Shown: piece after piece, positions 36,924 to 48,841 of the stretch
How the letters are laid out: every line of letters starts with the position of its first letter
Position numbering within the stretch: the stretch's first letter is position 1
DNA from: Annona cherimola
Lineage: Eukaryota; Streptophyta; Magnoliopsida; Magnoliales; Annonaceae
DNA length: 64,000 nucleotides
Reading direction: 5' to 3'
NCBI GenBank assembly: GCA_030490835.1
Contig: CM059971.1
Span: forward strand, 58,328,012-58,392,011
Program-made: the position numbers and the translations under genes
The notes under the pieces: generated by a model
What the model was told of the DNA's origin: nothing
Database searches by the model: none
Seen by the model: the letters and a program-made list of their open reading frames with translations, nothing else

Positions 36924-37450
36924 AATACTTGATATACGTTTGTTTTTCACAAAAGCCTTTTTAGAAGAGAACTTTTCAATATAAAATTTTTCACTTTTAG
37001 AATACTTAATGTATGTTTGTTTTTCACAAAAGCCTTTTTAAACCAAAACTTTGCAATATAAAACTTTTTCCTTTTAACTATCTTATTTTTAAATTATTTT
37101 TTCACATCTTTTTATATAATTAGCATACCCTTCAATCATTTCTACACAACTACTTTTACAACTAATCTATCTATTTTAATTTTATTCTTTTTACTCTTCA
37201 TCATTACCCCTGCCATATCACATCATTTTCTCTCGTTTCAAAATTTTTTACCTCAAAAATTTTATCACTTTCCAAAAACACCTTAATAAAAATTAGAATT
37301 TAATTTTATATTCTTAAGTCATCCATCACATCATTTTCTCCTATTTTGAACATTTTTACATCAAAAATTTTTTATTAAAAATTTTATCATTTCTAAAACA
37401 CACCCTTAATATAAATTAAAATTTAATTTATATTCTTAAATCATCCATCA
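36924..37450 (+). mobile_element. Tourist-like MITE, copy F, with both ends duplicated
   Basis: The MITE left end (TATGTTTGTTTTTCACAAAAG) occurs twice, 77 bp apart (units from 36924 and 37001). The right end, with its flank, also occurs twice. ATCACATCATTTTCTC plus the terminal CACCTTAATA / CACCCTTAATA and about 40 bp of flanking sequence recur about 107-120 bp apart (from about 37217 and 37324). The core matches copy B. Confidence 0.7.
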
Positions 37451-38297
37451 CTAAGCATTAAAAAAAATCAACCAAACAAAATATCATCTTATATTCATAA
37501 TCAAATCATGCATTTCATTATAACCATTATCTTATAATTTAAAATAAATTCATAATTAAATCATGCATTTCATTTTAACCGTTCTCTTCTAATTTAATAT
37601 AAATTTCTTGTAACGAATAACTCCTCAAACTTATCAAATACATTTCCATAACAATCCATCTATTAGAATCTAGAGTAAATAATCCATCAAATAAATTCCC
37701 AAAATACATAATCTGCTAAATAAATGAACTTCATAAGCTCGACTGCATTAAACAAGGCTTTGCTTGTGATAATTCCATCTAATAAATTTCATGATAAATA
37801 ATTTATTAAATTATTTATCCAGCAAGTTAAACCATATAACAAAATAACTCTATTTACAAATAATTTCATCCAATGAATTTTACAAAACAGCAAGTTAAAC
37901 CACATAACAAAATAACTCTACTAATAAAAAATGTTGCGCTGCCATATGTAACTTCCTCCACATGCACTTCAATGGCAAAATAAAAATATACATTTAACTT
38001 CTTCCAAGTCATATTTTAACCCACGACCTTTTAATAACAAGCAAAGGTCTTACCATCTTACTTAAATAAATCCAAATTCATTCTTTTAGATTTAAATACA
38101 CATCTACATTAAATTATAAATAATTAGCCTTTATCATAATTTAGTCAGCAATTCAATTGCCCACATCAGATAGTAAATGTGACATATCAGATGGTCAACA
38201 AGTCAATCGCCAAAATATCAAACTTGTCATTTCAACCACATCAACTGTCCAAATCAAAAAAATCATCGGTTAACATTTCTGGGTCCAGGTTATTACA

Positions 38298-38754
38298 TTC
38301 CCCCTCTCGTAGACTCTTTGCAACAGATAATCAACAAACATCTAAAAAGTTACAGTATATTCCTATATACTTTGTGCAGAAACACTAAACTACTGAGAAC
38401 CCACCAAAATTTGGAACAAATCAAGGATTCTAAATCCCTAAATACCAGCTTTTGAAACGATGAACTATTTGTTTGAACGAGAATTGGAAATAAATAACAT
38501 CATCCAAATATCTGTTAATTAATATTATTTAGGACAATCCTTAATTGGAAATTCTACTTTGTGCAGCTTCCATTGATTGCACAGCTTGCAGGGAGTTACC
38601 TTCTCAATGTTTTTTCCTTGTTCATATATGAACATCTTGTGGAACATCTTGTGGAACAAGAAAGATCAAGTAGGTGGTGAAATAGGAAAAAATGATCAGC
38701 ACAATCATAGAATTGGAATGGCCAAATATACAGGAGTTAAAATAAGAGGGAAGC
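38298..38754 (-). other. 3' flank and probable 3' UTR of SEC20
   Basis: This sequence is downstream of the SEC20 stop codon on the - strand. No other gene was recognised. A clear AATAAA was not identified, so the polyadenylation site is unknown. Confidence 0.4.
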
Positions 38755-41700
38755 TCAGAGCTCGTCATGCATTTGCCCCAGTGCATGCTGCACCTGTGGT
38801 TGTACAAAATCATGTTGTGGTGCATTATTCAAACCATCTATGGCTCGTCCTGTCCCAACACTTGGCAACAATCCATCAAGAGGTCCCACAGAACCAGCCT
38901 TAATGGCAGCAGTTATCTTTCTTTGCAATGTAAGTAACCCGATGCGTTTAGATACAACATAGAGAACTGCCAAAGAGAAGAAGATAAATCCAACCACCAG
39001 TATAACCCTGTTCAAAACAATTCAGGGCAAGAAATCTTAAATGAGACTCCAACTGTATGGATTTGCTGGAATGCAAATAAAAGGGTCGGACACAGTATAT
39101 GATATGCTGGATTTACCTATCCAGGACATCCTGCCGCTGCATTGTACCAAGCAGGTTTCGAGTCCGCATGAGCAGTGAGCGGTGCCCTTTGTATTCACTT
39201 TCTGCTTTCTTTAGCACACCAGTTGATTGCTCTGATAACAGACCCAACACTATGTTACTATTAATTCAAAATGTAGTTCTGGAAAATATTGAATGACAGA
39301 AAATAGTAAGGATTACTTCACTTATCTGCTAAATTCTTAACATGGAACTGAATACGATTGCAACGGGAAATTCAAACAAGTAGAAATAACTGTAGTATTT
39401 TTGTGAAAGTATTTTTATTGCAAATTGAAACAAATGTACTTCTGATTGGATAATTTAGCCATTGTAATAAATTGATCTGGTATCTCTTTTCCTCCAATAA
39501 GAATCACAAATCATATCAGTAATTTAAAAATCCAAATATAGACTGGAAAGATTTTGCAAATAGCATGCCATACCAATGGTAAATATATTGTAAATGAGTG
39601 TATATATGTTAAAGACGCTTAGATAAACAAGTGTATAAACAGGACGAGCCATAGATGGTTCAAAGCAGATCATTATACCTCTGTCCTTTTTGGCCTCCTC
39701 TTTATCTTCCCAGTACCTTCCCTATGAATGATTCAGTCCTAGCAGGTATGATTCTCTCTCCATTGCACATAAAGGCAATGACTATTGCTTCTCTGTCCCA
39801 GTTCCTTGTCCTACCGCTCATACATCTAAACATCATCCGCTCAATATATGCTTGCCCTGTGCAAAGCTTTCTTTTACTGACAACCATTAACTGATAAAAT
39901 GCAACTGGTTTTAGAGCACCATCATATAGACTTTGAACACCAATTTCATTGGTATGCAGCAGCGACTGCAGGTACTGAAGGCACACTTCAATTTGTCCCC
40001 ACTCATCCATCTGAGCTTCTTGAAGTTTCAATATACTGGTTCTATGATCGAGCTTACCAAATGCTAAACAGAATGTAAAATCAGTTGTACAGCCATCCTA
40101 TAAACTTTTGATTTCAACTGGTATGAAGTAATCAATAAGATTATTCTTCCCATTCATTCATCTCAACATCTCCAGTTTCAATATGCTCTCTTATGTAGCT
40201 GTTCTTTTACTGCAAGACCAAAGCAGCACAACTGGATTTACAGCCATTCCCCTACCTTTTTTTTGGCATGTGGCAATCACATACAAATACAAATGGCAAA
40301 TCCTACTACTTCCACCTGAGTACCAACACACTGTTAATCAGTCATGCCAGAAACTAATAAGCCACAATTTGATGTGTTTCTGTACTCACTGTCCCTTAGT
40401 CAGCAATCATAATTAAGCCATTAACGCTTTGCAGTCTTCCTATGATGCTCAAAAGAAATTCTATACTCTAGTTCGTCTTTGATAAAGCATCCTTCCACAT
40501 TCCAGTTTTGCAATCATTGCCTCACTTGCATTGTCAATTACAGTATGAAATATGCACTGTGCATTATATCTTCCCTTTTCCCATCTTCGTTTCTTCCTTG
40601 CACCAAAACTGGCATAAGATGCAGTAGAGAAAAGCACAAGTCCCATTGTTCAGGTGCCTAGTTACAGTGAAAAAGGGGGTAGGCTAGTTACCATATGAAT
40701 TGGAATGAATAGTATAGCTAAGGGATTCAGTCACTAAAAGATGGATCAGTTCCAAATATGACCACAAATTATATCTCTATTTATAGATATGGTCGCAATT
40801 TTAAAAAATGGGACAGAAGAGCACAAATTTTACCCTTAATTCCAAATATGACAACGTCATTTGTTTTGATGTTAAAAATGAAGTGGTGTTACAAAAATAC
40901 CACTGCTAAAAGTAAAAAAGGGCAAAGTACAATGACAAAAAAACACAAAAAATGCAGCAAATTTTTACCTCAACACTCCAAGTTAGAACCTTCCGTTTGC
41001 AATGCCCACAATCTGCCCCTAGCGGTGCAACTGCACAATGGCAGTTTTGTCATTTAAAAAAAATTTCTCTGTTATCTAACAGATCCAAACAGTGTTTTAT
41101 ATTTGGAATTAAGGATGGAATCTGTAGCCATCTGTCTTGTTTAAAAAAAAAAAAATGTATGGTCATATTTATAAATAGGGATACAATTTTGTGGTCATAT
41201 TTGGGATTAATCCTTAAAAGATTGAAATCGATAATGAAGACATTTCCTTGAGTAGTCCGATGCAAAGAGAAAAAAAAAAATTCATCTTCTGGCTCGGGAT
41301 TAAATCACATGGACTTATCACTAAGAAAGTCTGCAAAATAAGCATATGTGGGAGGGCACTAAGCAGACAGAATTTTGCTTCAAATATCTCACAGTTGAGT
41401 CTTTTGACCATCTAAGCACCTCCCTAACTAATGTAGTTGACTGTGAAAGACGACATAAAAAGATAAGTAATCACAAGGGTCGCCTATTCGCAAAGGCATC
41501 CTAAGGTACAAAATATCAGTCAAAAGACTTTTAAGTGTCCCTTGGAAGCTAATATTAGTGATGTAGAACCAGTAAAAAAGAAGATAGAAGAAAGAGAAAT
41601 GAACCTCTTAAGGGGATGAGAAGAGAAGAGAAGAAACCGATAGAACAAACAGAAGAATCAAGAGGAGAATATAAGAAGAAATAGTACTAGAGAAACCAAA

Positions 41701-44700
41701 GGAATACTTCTTAACACTCAAATTATAATACTTCTTAGAGCTTATATGGATTATATCTATAGATAAAAAGACCATCTTATTCTAGCAACACTTATTAAAG
41801 AAATAATCTCTTAAGAAAAAGAAATTTCATATTTTAAGTAAACTTCTAGGATAAGAAAACTTAAAATAGATACAAATTTATTTTAAACAGATTCTAAGAT
41901 CTTCTAGGAGATCTTCTAATATCTTCTAAAGATTCTAACAAATTCAAGATAGAAACAAATACCCTAAAACAATCTAAACCCTAATTTATGAAAGGGTCTT
42001 CACGTCCTGTATCAAAGGTGTTGGTCCTTTCAGAAAGATAACTGATGCCAGAACTAACCATTTTGTGTCATTTTCCCTAAAATCTTTATGGCATTGCAGA
42101 CTTCAATTGTATCAAGTTGCTGAACTTTCCTCTATGAATAATGGAAATTCATAACCATCCCTATGAACAGAAGGACATAAAAGATTAGGAAATTTGGAGA
42201 ATGATACAGCTTTCTAAAATTTCATAATCAGCACTTCTGTTTGTTGAGCGAGCTGGCTAACTATTATTTTTTCTCAAAGCATCTGGATTTTCCTCTTTTA
42301 TGTCACCTCTTTCTCCTTGAATTGTCACACAATCTGAATCCACGGAGCTAATTGGATTTGAAACTCTTAAATTTAGGGTTTAACTCTGTTTTGCAATCTG
42401 CATCAGTCCTACTCTGTCATTAAAATGAGTAGGGAATTCTCTCTTCGTTCTCTATGTTGTCCATGAAATTCAGAATGACAAAGTTAGTGTGCTATGCCCT
42501 CCCTACTTCTTTCCCAGCCGTCCTTGTGTCAGTTCTTAAGGGGAGAAAGAATGTGGGATCCTGTGTTCTTTGTAGTGAACTAATAAATCTGCTAAGAGAG
42601 TGACTAGCAGTTTTACACACACACACACACAAAAAAAAAAAAAAATCCACAGAATTGACTCTCTTTTGCCCTCTTCTAATCCCAGTGGAACTCCAATTAT
42701 AAGTTCCTTCTGTGTTTTTGTTTAAGTGAAATGAATTAGTCATATTTTCATCTTTGGTTTCCTGTTCTTCTTTACTTACTTTTTGGAATATTTATCCCTA
42801 GGGAGGGTTCATTGGTATCCTTCAGCATAGCCTGCTTAGGCTTGGGGCTTCTCCTTTCATTTACCATAAGCATAAGAGTTATTTTACTCATCTCATAAAT
42901 GAAATATGAGCAACATTATATCCATGTCATTTAATTGCAAGGAAATTCCTTGAATGATCAAAGATACAATTAAAAAAAAAAGTACACACCATAGACCAAG
43001 GCAAAAAATAAAATACAAAAATTCTATGTCAAAGAATGTCTCTTAAAAGCCATAAAGAAAGTGCATCTTATCATTGGTTCACACCAAGAATAGTAAAACT
43101 AGGACAATTGAAAGAACCTACCAAAAGTCTCTAGTGTGTTTGTGCTTCTTTCCACCTCCTGAAGGTACTTTGATAGTTAGAATACAAGATAATATTGAAA
43201 TGGATATCCTTGAAATGCATTAACAAAAACCAAAAAGAAAAAAAAAAATGCAACCAAGAATCAACTAAGGTCAAAATTTTAACCTGGACCATTAATTGAC
43301 GAGTGCGACGAAGGCTCTCAGTAATACTTTCTGCAGCAGATGTCACCCCAGCATTTGTCCTGAACAGTAGTCACCGAGCAAAATGGTCTTGAATCAAATT
43401 GCATAATCATCTCAAGCAAAATAGCTTTGTTCATATCTAAATGGATAAATAAGGGTTCCAATTTAACGGAATGGAACCCCTCCATTTGGGGCTCACCTTG
43501 ATGATAAATCAAAATTGAACAAGTTCCATTTGGGGCTCACCTTGATGACAAATCAAAATCGAACAAGTCAAATTATTTAACATCATTTGTTTTATCACCA
43601 ATTGGATCATATGTAGAATATGAAAATCATTTAGATCTATTCCAAGCTGCATTAGAATATCATAATTTATAGAATTTGTTTATCTCAATAGGAAGAATAT
43701 TTTAGATGGTATAAACATTGAATTAGCAGCTTTGAAATTAGGATATAAATCAAACAGTTTTATTAAATTAATTTACACCTTTATTAAATCGGGCCCAGGC
43801 AATTATTTGATCTGATGAAACTTGGTTTTCTAGTTAAACAAATAATTTTAAACATGATAAGACAGTGGATTTCATATAGTCATCAAAGGTGGACCCCGAA
43901 TGGAAAGGTTCCATCAATTAAAATTCATGGAATGAGTTCCATGAATTAAAACTTGAATAAGTAAATAAAAGACAGCACAAACATGCAGCAAATGCCAAAA
44001 GTCAGTTGCTTCCAAGAGTATGATGCTACATGATTGCATCAAAATGGCTGTTAATTGTTTCATTTCAAAATGTAAGAAAAGCAACGCTGTAAGGTCCGAT
44101 TTTGTATAATCTCTTTCCATAATGTAGGTTCTAAAGATCCTTTTTAAAGTGATTCATCACCCAGGTTAAGATGAAAAAGGAGCAAAGTCCCTTCTTGAGC
44201 TAAAATCTACAATATGCAATTGCACTTACTGCATGGCTTAGATAAAGCCACTATTACAATTCCAACGGTCAAATGAACTTAATTTCAGGTGTTTAGTAGC
44301 CCTTACTTCGAAGAACTTTTGCCAATATAGGCTAGGTACATAGTAATAGAAATAAAAGGAAATAAATCTCTCTGTGTTTGAATCAGGTAAAGGGCAGCAA
44401 GTGTAAAGGGCTCTTTAGGTAACTTTCGTGTAGCTGCTGCATGAGGGAGATTACTATCTGGTAACTAGAGTGAAAGCTGCAAATTGTAGAAGGGGTGGCT
44501 GGGGGCAGATTGCAGCATCCAAAGGGATAAAATGGGTTAACTAGATAACATGAGCTACAACATGATGGGCCGCAAAAACCCCAGCCATGGAGAATGACAG
44601 TCAGTTACAATCCCATTAGTTCAATGGATTTAATTGACATGATCTATGGGTCCCAAAATTTTCCTATGTTTGATAACTACCGACACCAGCCTTTGTCAGC

Positions 44701-46358
44701 AACATTAACCATCCAAATTCCAACTAGTACAAACAGATACACATAGTTTCATCTTTACATTGCAAACAGGTGTCAGCAAGACTCTGGATTTGGTTTTTTT
44801 TAATCAGGCATGCAATCAAACAAGCATGTCCATGCCTTGGGCTTTCAATACCAAATCACCTCGACCTTAGTTCACATGTTCCTGCTTAGTTCATATTCCC
44901 AGTATGTGGCAAGCAAGAAAGATGTATCCATAATATTGAAGATATCTCCTCTGGTCAAAGCATGTTGCAGAAGTAATGAACTTGCCTTTATAGACATCAA
45001 ATTCTTAGATTTATGTCAATAGCCTATTTTTAAAAAGTTTCCAAGTGCAAGGATAGGCAGGACCGAGAAGAGTAGAAAACTCAGAAAATGAGAATGCACT
45101 TCAGAGTAATAGCTGTATTCATATATTATAATTTCTAAGCATCAATCAGAGGAATAAATGATTAAAAATCAAATTAGTTTCCTATATCTAACAAATATAA
45201 TTCAAGAATTATGCCATTAAGAAAAATTGAACATAAAAACAAGAAAAGGCACATACTGTAAATTCCGCCTACGAATGGTAGACTCTTCTCCACCTCCTAA
45301 AAGAAGTTCTCTCTGCAATCACATTTAGAAAGACAATGAAAAGAACGGGATGGGTAAAAATCATTCAAAGAGTAATAAAGAAGAAGGATAATTTTTACCA
45401 CTATTTATTTTTTGAATGGTTTAGCATGCAGGATTATTAGCCCTAGAGAAGAAAAAAAAAATTACAAGCAGACAGGGAGTGGCAGTAGCAAGTCATCACT
45501 ATACAAAACAACCTACCTCTTCCTGTGCAGCTTTTCTGATATTGGCCTTTGCTTGCAAATTCGCATTCCTCAGGCTCAAATGCAAGCTAAAGATAAAGAA
45601 AACAAGATATAAGTATCCAAAACTAGGAAGACACATCCCAAAAAAAAAAAAGAAACTGCAAACAAAGGTTTGTGAGATCAACCAGGAAAGGACCAACTCA
45701 ATGCGATGCTTGGAAACAGCCATCCCAAGTTGGATAAGAAAAGTATGAAAGTTCTACTACAATTCCGGAATCCAAGCTTAAATGCCTACTTGGATGCTAT
45801 GAAAAAAATCAATTATATATTCTATAAGTTGCTTCAATTTCTACCACTGTCCAAATGACCAAATGTAAATCCATTATATATTCTATAAGTTGCTTCGATT
45901 TCTACTACTGTCCAAATGACCAAATGTCAATACTCATCCGACCAAGAAAACATTTTTTTCCGTCGAATTTTGCTATCCAAACACATCTCGAATTCAGTAT
46001 TACTAAAAAAATAACAAAAAGAAAAACAAACATCATCTAAATAGAGTGAAGTCGAAGGAAGAGAAATATGCAACCTTTGATACCGCTCCTTCCAGCCATT
46101 AAGCATCGACTGAGCAGACTGCACCTCATCTTCTGAAGGAAGCTGTTGGGCAAGAAGATCAAGCCGAAACTGCAGCGATCTCAGCATGGCCAGCCCGTCC
46201 TGCGCAGCGCCGTTCAATCGGGGAAGAGAATTAGCTTCTTCCGTCCCTTTTCCCGACTGGCCGCATCTCTCAATCGCTTTCACTTGCTCTAGGGTTTGGG
46301 ACAACACGTCATCCCATTCCTTTTTCACCTTCTCGACGGCCAATGAAACCTCATCCAT
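38755..46358 (-). CDS. SEC20: SEC20, ER membrane Qb-SNARE (BNIP1/Sec20 family), seven exons
   Basis: Coding exons on the - strand: 46358-46075, 45586-45517, 45312-45257, 43359-43284, 43158-43122, 39231-39117 and 39007-38755. Every junction has GT-AG ends and the 891 nt stay in frame, giving 296 residues. The N-terminal part starts MDEVSLAVEKVKKEWDDVL and includes LPRLNGAAQDGLAMLRSLQF. Middle exons read LRNANLQAKANIRKAAQEE, ELLLGGGEESTIRRRNLQ and SAAESITESLRRTRQLMVQ. The SNARE region then runs through STGVLKKAESEYKGH and TRNLLGTMQRQDVLDR. One membrane segment follows (about residues 214-234, VILVVGFIFFSLAVLYVVS), then a 60-residue tail ending HDEL, the ER retrieval signal that yeast Sec20p also carries. 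In the family, SEC20 works with Ufe1/SYP81- and Use1-type SNAREs in Golgi-to-ER retrograde fusion. A 5' UTR intron (46469-46365) is possible. Introns 3 and 5 hold transposons. Confidence 0.95.
39585..39640. mobile_element. Foldback element fragment in SEC20 intron 5
   Basis: GTTAAAGACGCTTAGATAAA plus CAAGTGTATAAA matches the central arm of the foldback family (compare 57655-57690). Only this piece is present, directly next to the 22-bp inverted repeat at 39639-39660. Confidence 0.55.
39702..40031 (-). other. Unrecognised 109-codon open frame inside SEC20 intron 5
   Basis: The frame reads MKLQEAQMDEWGQIEVCLQ at its start, with LLHTNEIGVQSLYDGALKP and later AYIERMMFRCMSGRTRNWD. The amino-acid composition is more protein-like than the surrounding AT-rich intron. 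The first part recalls helical segments in QWRF/AUG8-type proteins, but the similarity is too weak to name. It may be a captured gene fragment or a decayed gene. Its strand matches SEC20, but I see no splice arrangement that would include it. Confidence 0.35.
40743..41213. mobile_element. Mutator-like non-autonomous element in SEC20 intron 5
   Basis: The terminal inverted repeats start GGATCAGTTCCAAATATGAC and, on the other strand, GGATTAATCCCAAATATGAC. The arms stay alike for about 60 bp and include CACAAA..TATCTCTATTTATAAAT. The flanks are a 9-bp duplication with one mismatch: CTAAAAGAT (40734-40742) and TTAAAAGAT (41214-41222). Long TIRs and a 9-bp duplication mark the Mutator superfamily. 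It has no coding capacity. Confidence 0.85.
43471..43914. mobile_element. Family-X-related TIR element in SEC20 intron 3
   Basis: The ends ATGGAACCCCTCCATTTGGG and (reverse complement of the right end) ATGGAACCTTTCCATTCGGG pair over about 35 bp through GGGGCTCACCTTGATGA. The left end contains a 44-bp tandem duplication (TCCATTTGGGGCTCACC at 43481 and 43526). The interior matches family X (TTATTAAATTAATTTACACC, GAAACTTGGTTTTCTAGTTA). Confidence 0.7.
45812..45933. repeat. 61-bp tandem duplication in SEC20 intron 1
   Basis: Two consecutive copies of ATTATATATTCTATAAGTTG...CCAAATGACCAAATGT start at 45812 and 45873, with only a few differences. Confidence 0.9.
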
Positions 46359-46631
46359 GAGAATCTACAGACCAACCTCAAAGCTATGGACGCCCAAATG
46401 CAATAAAAATCAATTAGAGACAAACACCAACAGACGAAAGCAGCACTTGTAAACAGATGGATTGCGAACCTTCGGATCCGATTGGTGATGGTGCATGCAG
46501 CAGTTGCAGACTTGCAGTGCAATCACAATGGAGATGGGGAAAAGAATGTTTCGGCAACCGAAGAGCAGGGTGGAAAATGGAAATATATTAGGCTTGATGT
46601 GCTACTGTTAAATATTTTTTGTTACAATGGA

Positions 46632-47102
46632 AGGGTTTTTGCGGTTTAAGCCTCTAATTTTGCATATTTATATTTTAATCACCAAAGCTTGATTATTTGC
46701 ATTTTAAACCCTAAAAATTTAGTGTATTCGTATTTTAAATCCTGACTCATAACAACATTAAAAGTTCTGTTAATTTATGAAAAACGACATAAGTATCCTT
46801 TAATATTTTTTTAAAAAACTCATATCTATATTAGCAGTGAAGATATTGTCGAAGCTTGACAAAATAGAAAAAAAAAAAAAAACTTAATAGTCAAATTTGA
46901 AACGTAAAAAAAAAATTTCTTTTTTAAATATTGGAGTTTATGTCATTTTGCATTGGTTCATGTTAGTTTTTAACACCATTGTGAGTTTAGGTTTAAAATG
47001 CAAATGAATCAAAAATTTTAGTATTTAAAAAACAAATGGTCAAATTTCGAGATTTAAAATGCAAATACACAAAATTAGAGGATTTAAAATGCAAAAAATC
47101 CA
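46632..47102. mobile_element. Mutator-like foldback element just upstream of SEC20
   Basis: Long inverted arms: the left AGGGTTTTTGCGGTTTAAGC and, on the other strand, TGGATTTTTTGCATTTTAAA. Similarity continues for over 100 bp through CCTCTAATTTTG...TTTGCATTTTAAA. The flanks TACAATGGA (46623-46631) and TACAATGAA (47103-47111) are a 9-bp duplication with one mismatch. It is non-coding and lies within about 270 bp of the SEC20 start codon, in the promoter region. Confidence 0.88.
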
Positions 47103-47470
47103 TACAATGAATTGTGATCTAATGTAAACTCCATGTCCAGCCACCCCTTGGATTTTTTAAATTTTAAAAAAAATTGAAAGATCTAAATCACCGATAACAT
47201 TCATTCATATTCATGTGTATCTATTTACAATGATAAAAATCACATATATTGAAATTCATTAACAAAAATCACATATCTTCAAAAAAAAATTGTGTTATGT
47301 ATTCATTTTTAAATTTTTAATAGTGATATATTTTTCTCTCTCAAAAGATGTTAAATTTTTAAAATAAAACTCAATCTAAATGATTTTAAAGTCATAAATA
47401 TGTATTTATTAATAAAAACAAAAAAGGCCTAGTTTTAAAACATACTAGTTAAGATTGAAAAAGCATGTTC

Positions 47471-47712
47471 ATGCACCAGATTATTACCCTTTTTCCATTA
47501 GAATTATATGTAGTTTATAAGATATGCATCGGCGCAACATTCATTAAGTGGACCACATTGATTAAAACAAAATCTAACTAGTAAGGCATGGATGCACCAG
47601 ATTATTACCCTTTTACCCCTAGAATTATATCTAGTTTACAAGATATGTTTCGGTGCAACATTCATTAAGTGTACCTCATTGATTAAAACAAAATCTAACC
47701 TGATGAGGCATG
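47471..47712. repeat. 121-bp tandem duplication
   Basis: Two copies of ATGCACCAGATTATTACCC...CATTCATTAAGTG...ACAAAATCTAAC start at 47471 and 47592. They lie at the edge of family-X sequence. Confidence 0.88.
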
Positions 47713-48012
47713 GTTTAACATCATTTGTTTTAATGGTACTAAAGATCAACATAATTATGACCTTACATGGGTCACATCTGTTATAAAAGATGTATAATCA
47801 CCTATAAATTAAGAAAAATACTTAAATTTAATTATAAATAAATTAGAACGTTATAATACTCAATAGAATCATTTGTCTAGATAGGAATAACATTTTAAAA
47901 GATTTAGAATTAACGACTTAAAATTATTACATAAATTAAACAATTATATTACATTCATGGGTTAAATTCCAAATATATCCACTATTTGCACCCATATTTC
48001 TATCTTCACTAA

Positions 48013-48276
48013 CGGTTTTTTTTTTTACTTAAAAAAATTTTTAATCTAAAATTTTTCACTCTTCATAATTGCCCTATTTTTTAATTATTTCTTCATTTTT
48101 TTTGTACAACTATCATACTTTTTAGTCATTTCTACACAACTATCAATATATCTAACCTATCTATTTCAACTTTATTCTCTTTATTCCTCGTGATTACCCC
48201 GATAATATCATATTATTTTCTCTTATTTCAAAAACTTTTATATTAAAAGCTTTTTATCACTTCTCATATACATCCT
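48013..48276 (+). mobile_element. Tourist-like MITE, copy G
   Basis: The interior closely matches copy B (AATCTAAAATTTTTCACTCT, CTATCTATTTCAACTTTATT). The ends are decayed, with a TAA on each side (48010-48012, 48277-48279). Confidence 0.75.
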
Positions 48277-48307
48277 TAAATTGAAAACTTTTATTCACAC
48301 ACACTAA

Positions 48308-48573
48308 GGGTGTTTTTGGTAATACAAAAAAATTTTCACTTTCCACACCATCTTATTTGTTAATTATTTCTCCACTTGTTATTATACGACTACTACCCTA
48401 CATTTTCAATCATTTTTGTACAACTACTCATAGATCTAATCTATCAATTTTGATTTTATTCTTATTAATCATCATCACCACTCATGCTATGTCACATCAT
48501 TTTCTTTCACTTTAAAATCTTTTTAACACCGATGACTTTTCATCAAAAAATTTATCATTTTAAAAACACACAC
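48308..48573 (+). mobile_element. Tourist-like MITE, copy H
   Basis: The ends are GGGTGTTTTTGG and AAAACACACAC. The flanks are TAA and TGA. It is shorter than copy B but keeps the same internal blocks (TCAATCATTTTTGTACAACT). Confidence 0.78.
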
Positions 48574-48841
48574 TGAATATTAGATCAATCCCAAGCATTC
48601 CCAATTCATCAGCATCAGTCACTTTGGTAGAGTTAAAAGTCTTGAAAATAACAAAATTATCCCTGATGCTACACATCTTTCAGAAGCAATTTTCGTCACC
48701 TGCCTCCTCGGATGGTTACTTATCTGCCGTCCTCCATCAGCGGCCATTGCCATCGTTGAAGAGGAATGCGTGGTTGCACACCGAGATTTTGAAGAGGCTG
48801 CTCAAAAATAGAGGATAGGGTTGCTGTGGCCGGCCGGATTT

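Larger units (their letters stand above)
33422..38297. mobile_element. Candidate large solo LTR riddled with insertions
   Basis: The left boundary CGTAATAACCCCCCG and right boundary CCAGGTTATTACA mirror each other as TGTAATAACC...GGTTATTACA, the end structure of some Gypsy LTRs. Flanking 5-mers TTCAT and TTCCC agree at only three positions and the initial TG reads CG. The enclosed 4.9 kb contains an RNase H fragment, family-X copies, a foldback fragment and a rearranged Tourist MITE. This is a low-confidence reading of the whole interval. Confidence 0.3.

Noticed and set aside
38010..38060. SINE-like tRNA-derived promoter (A box and B box) on the minus strand
   Set aside because: AAGATGGTAAGACC and GGTCGTGGGTTAAA only loosely resemble A and B boxes, and no poly(A) tail or target duplication was found.
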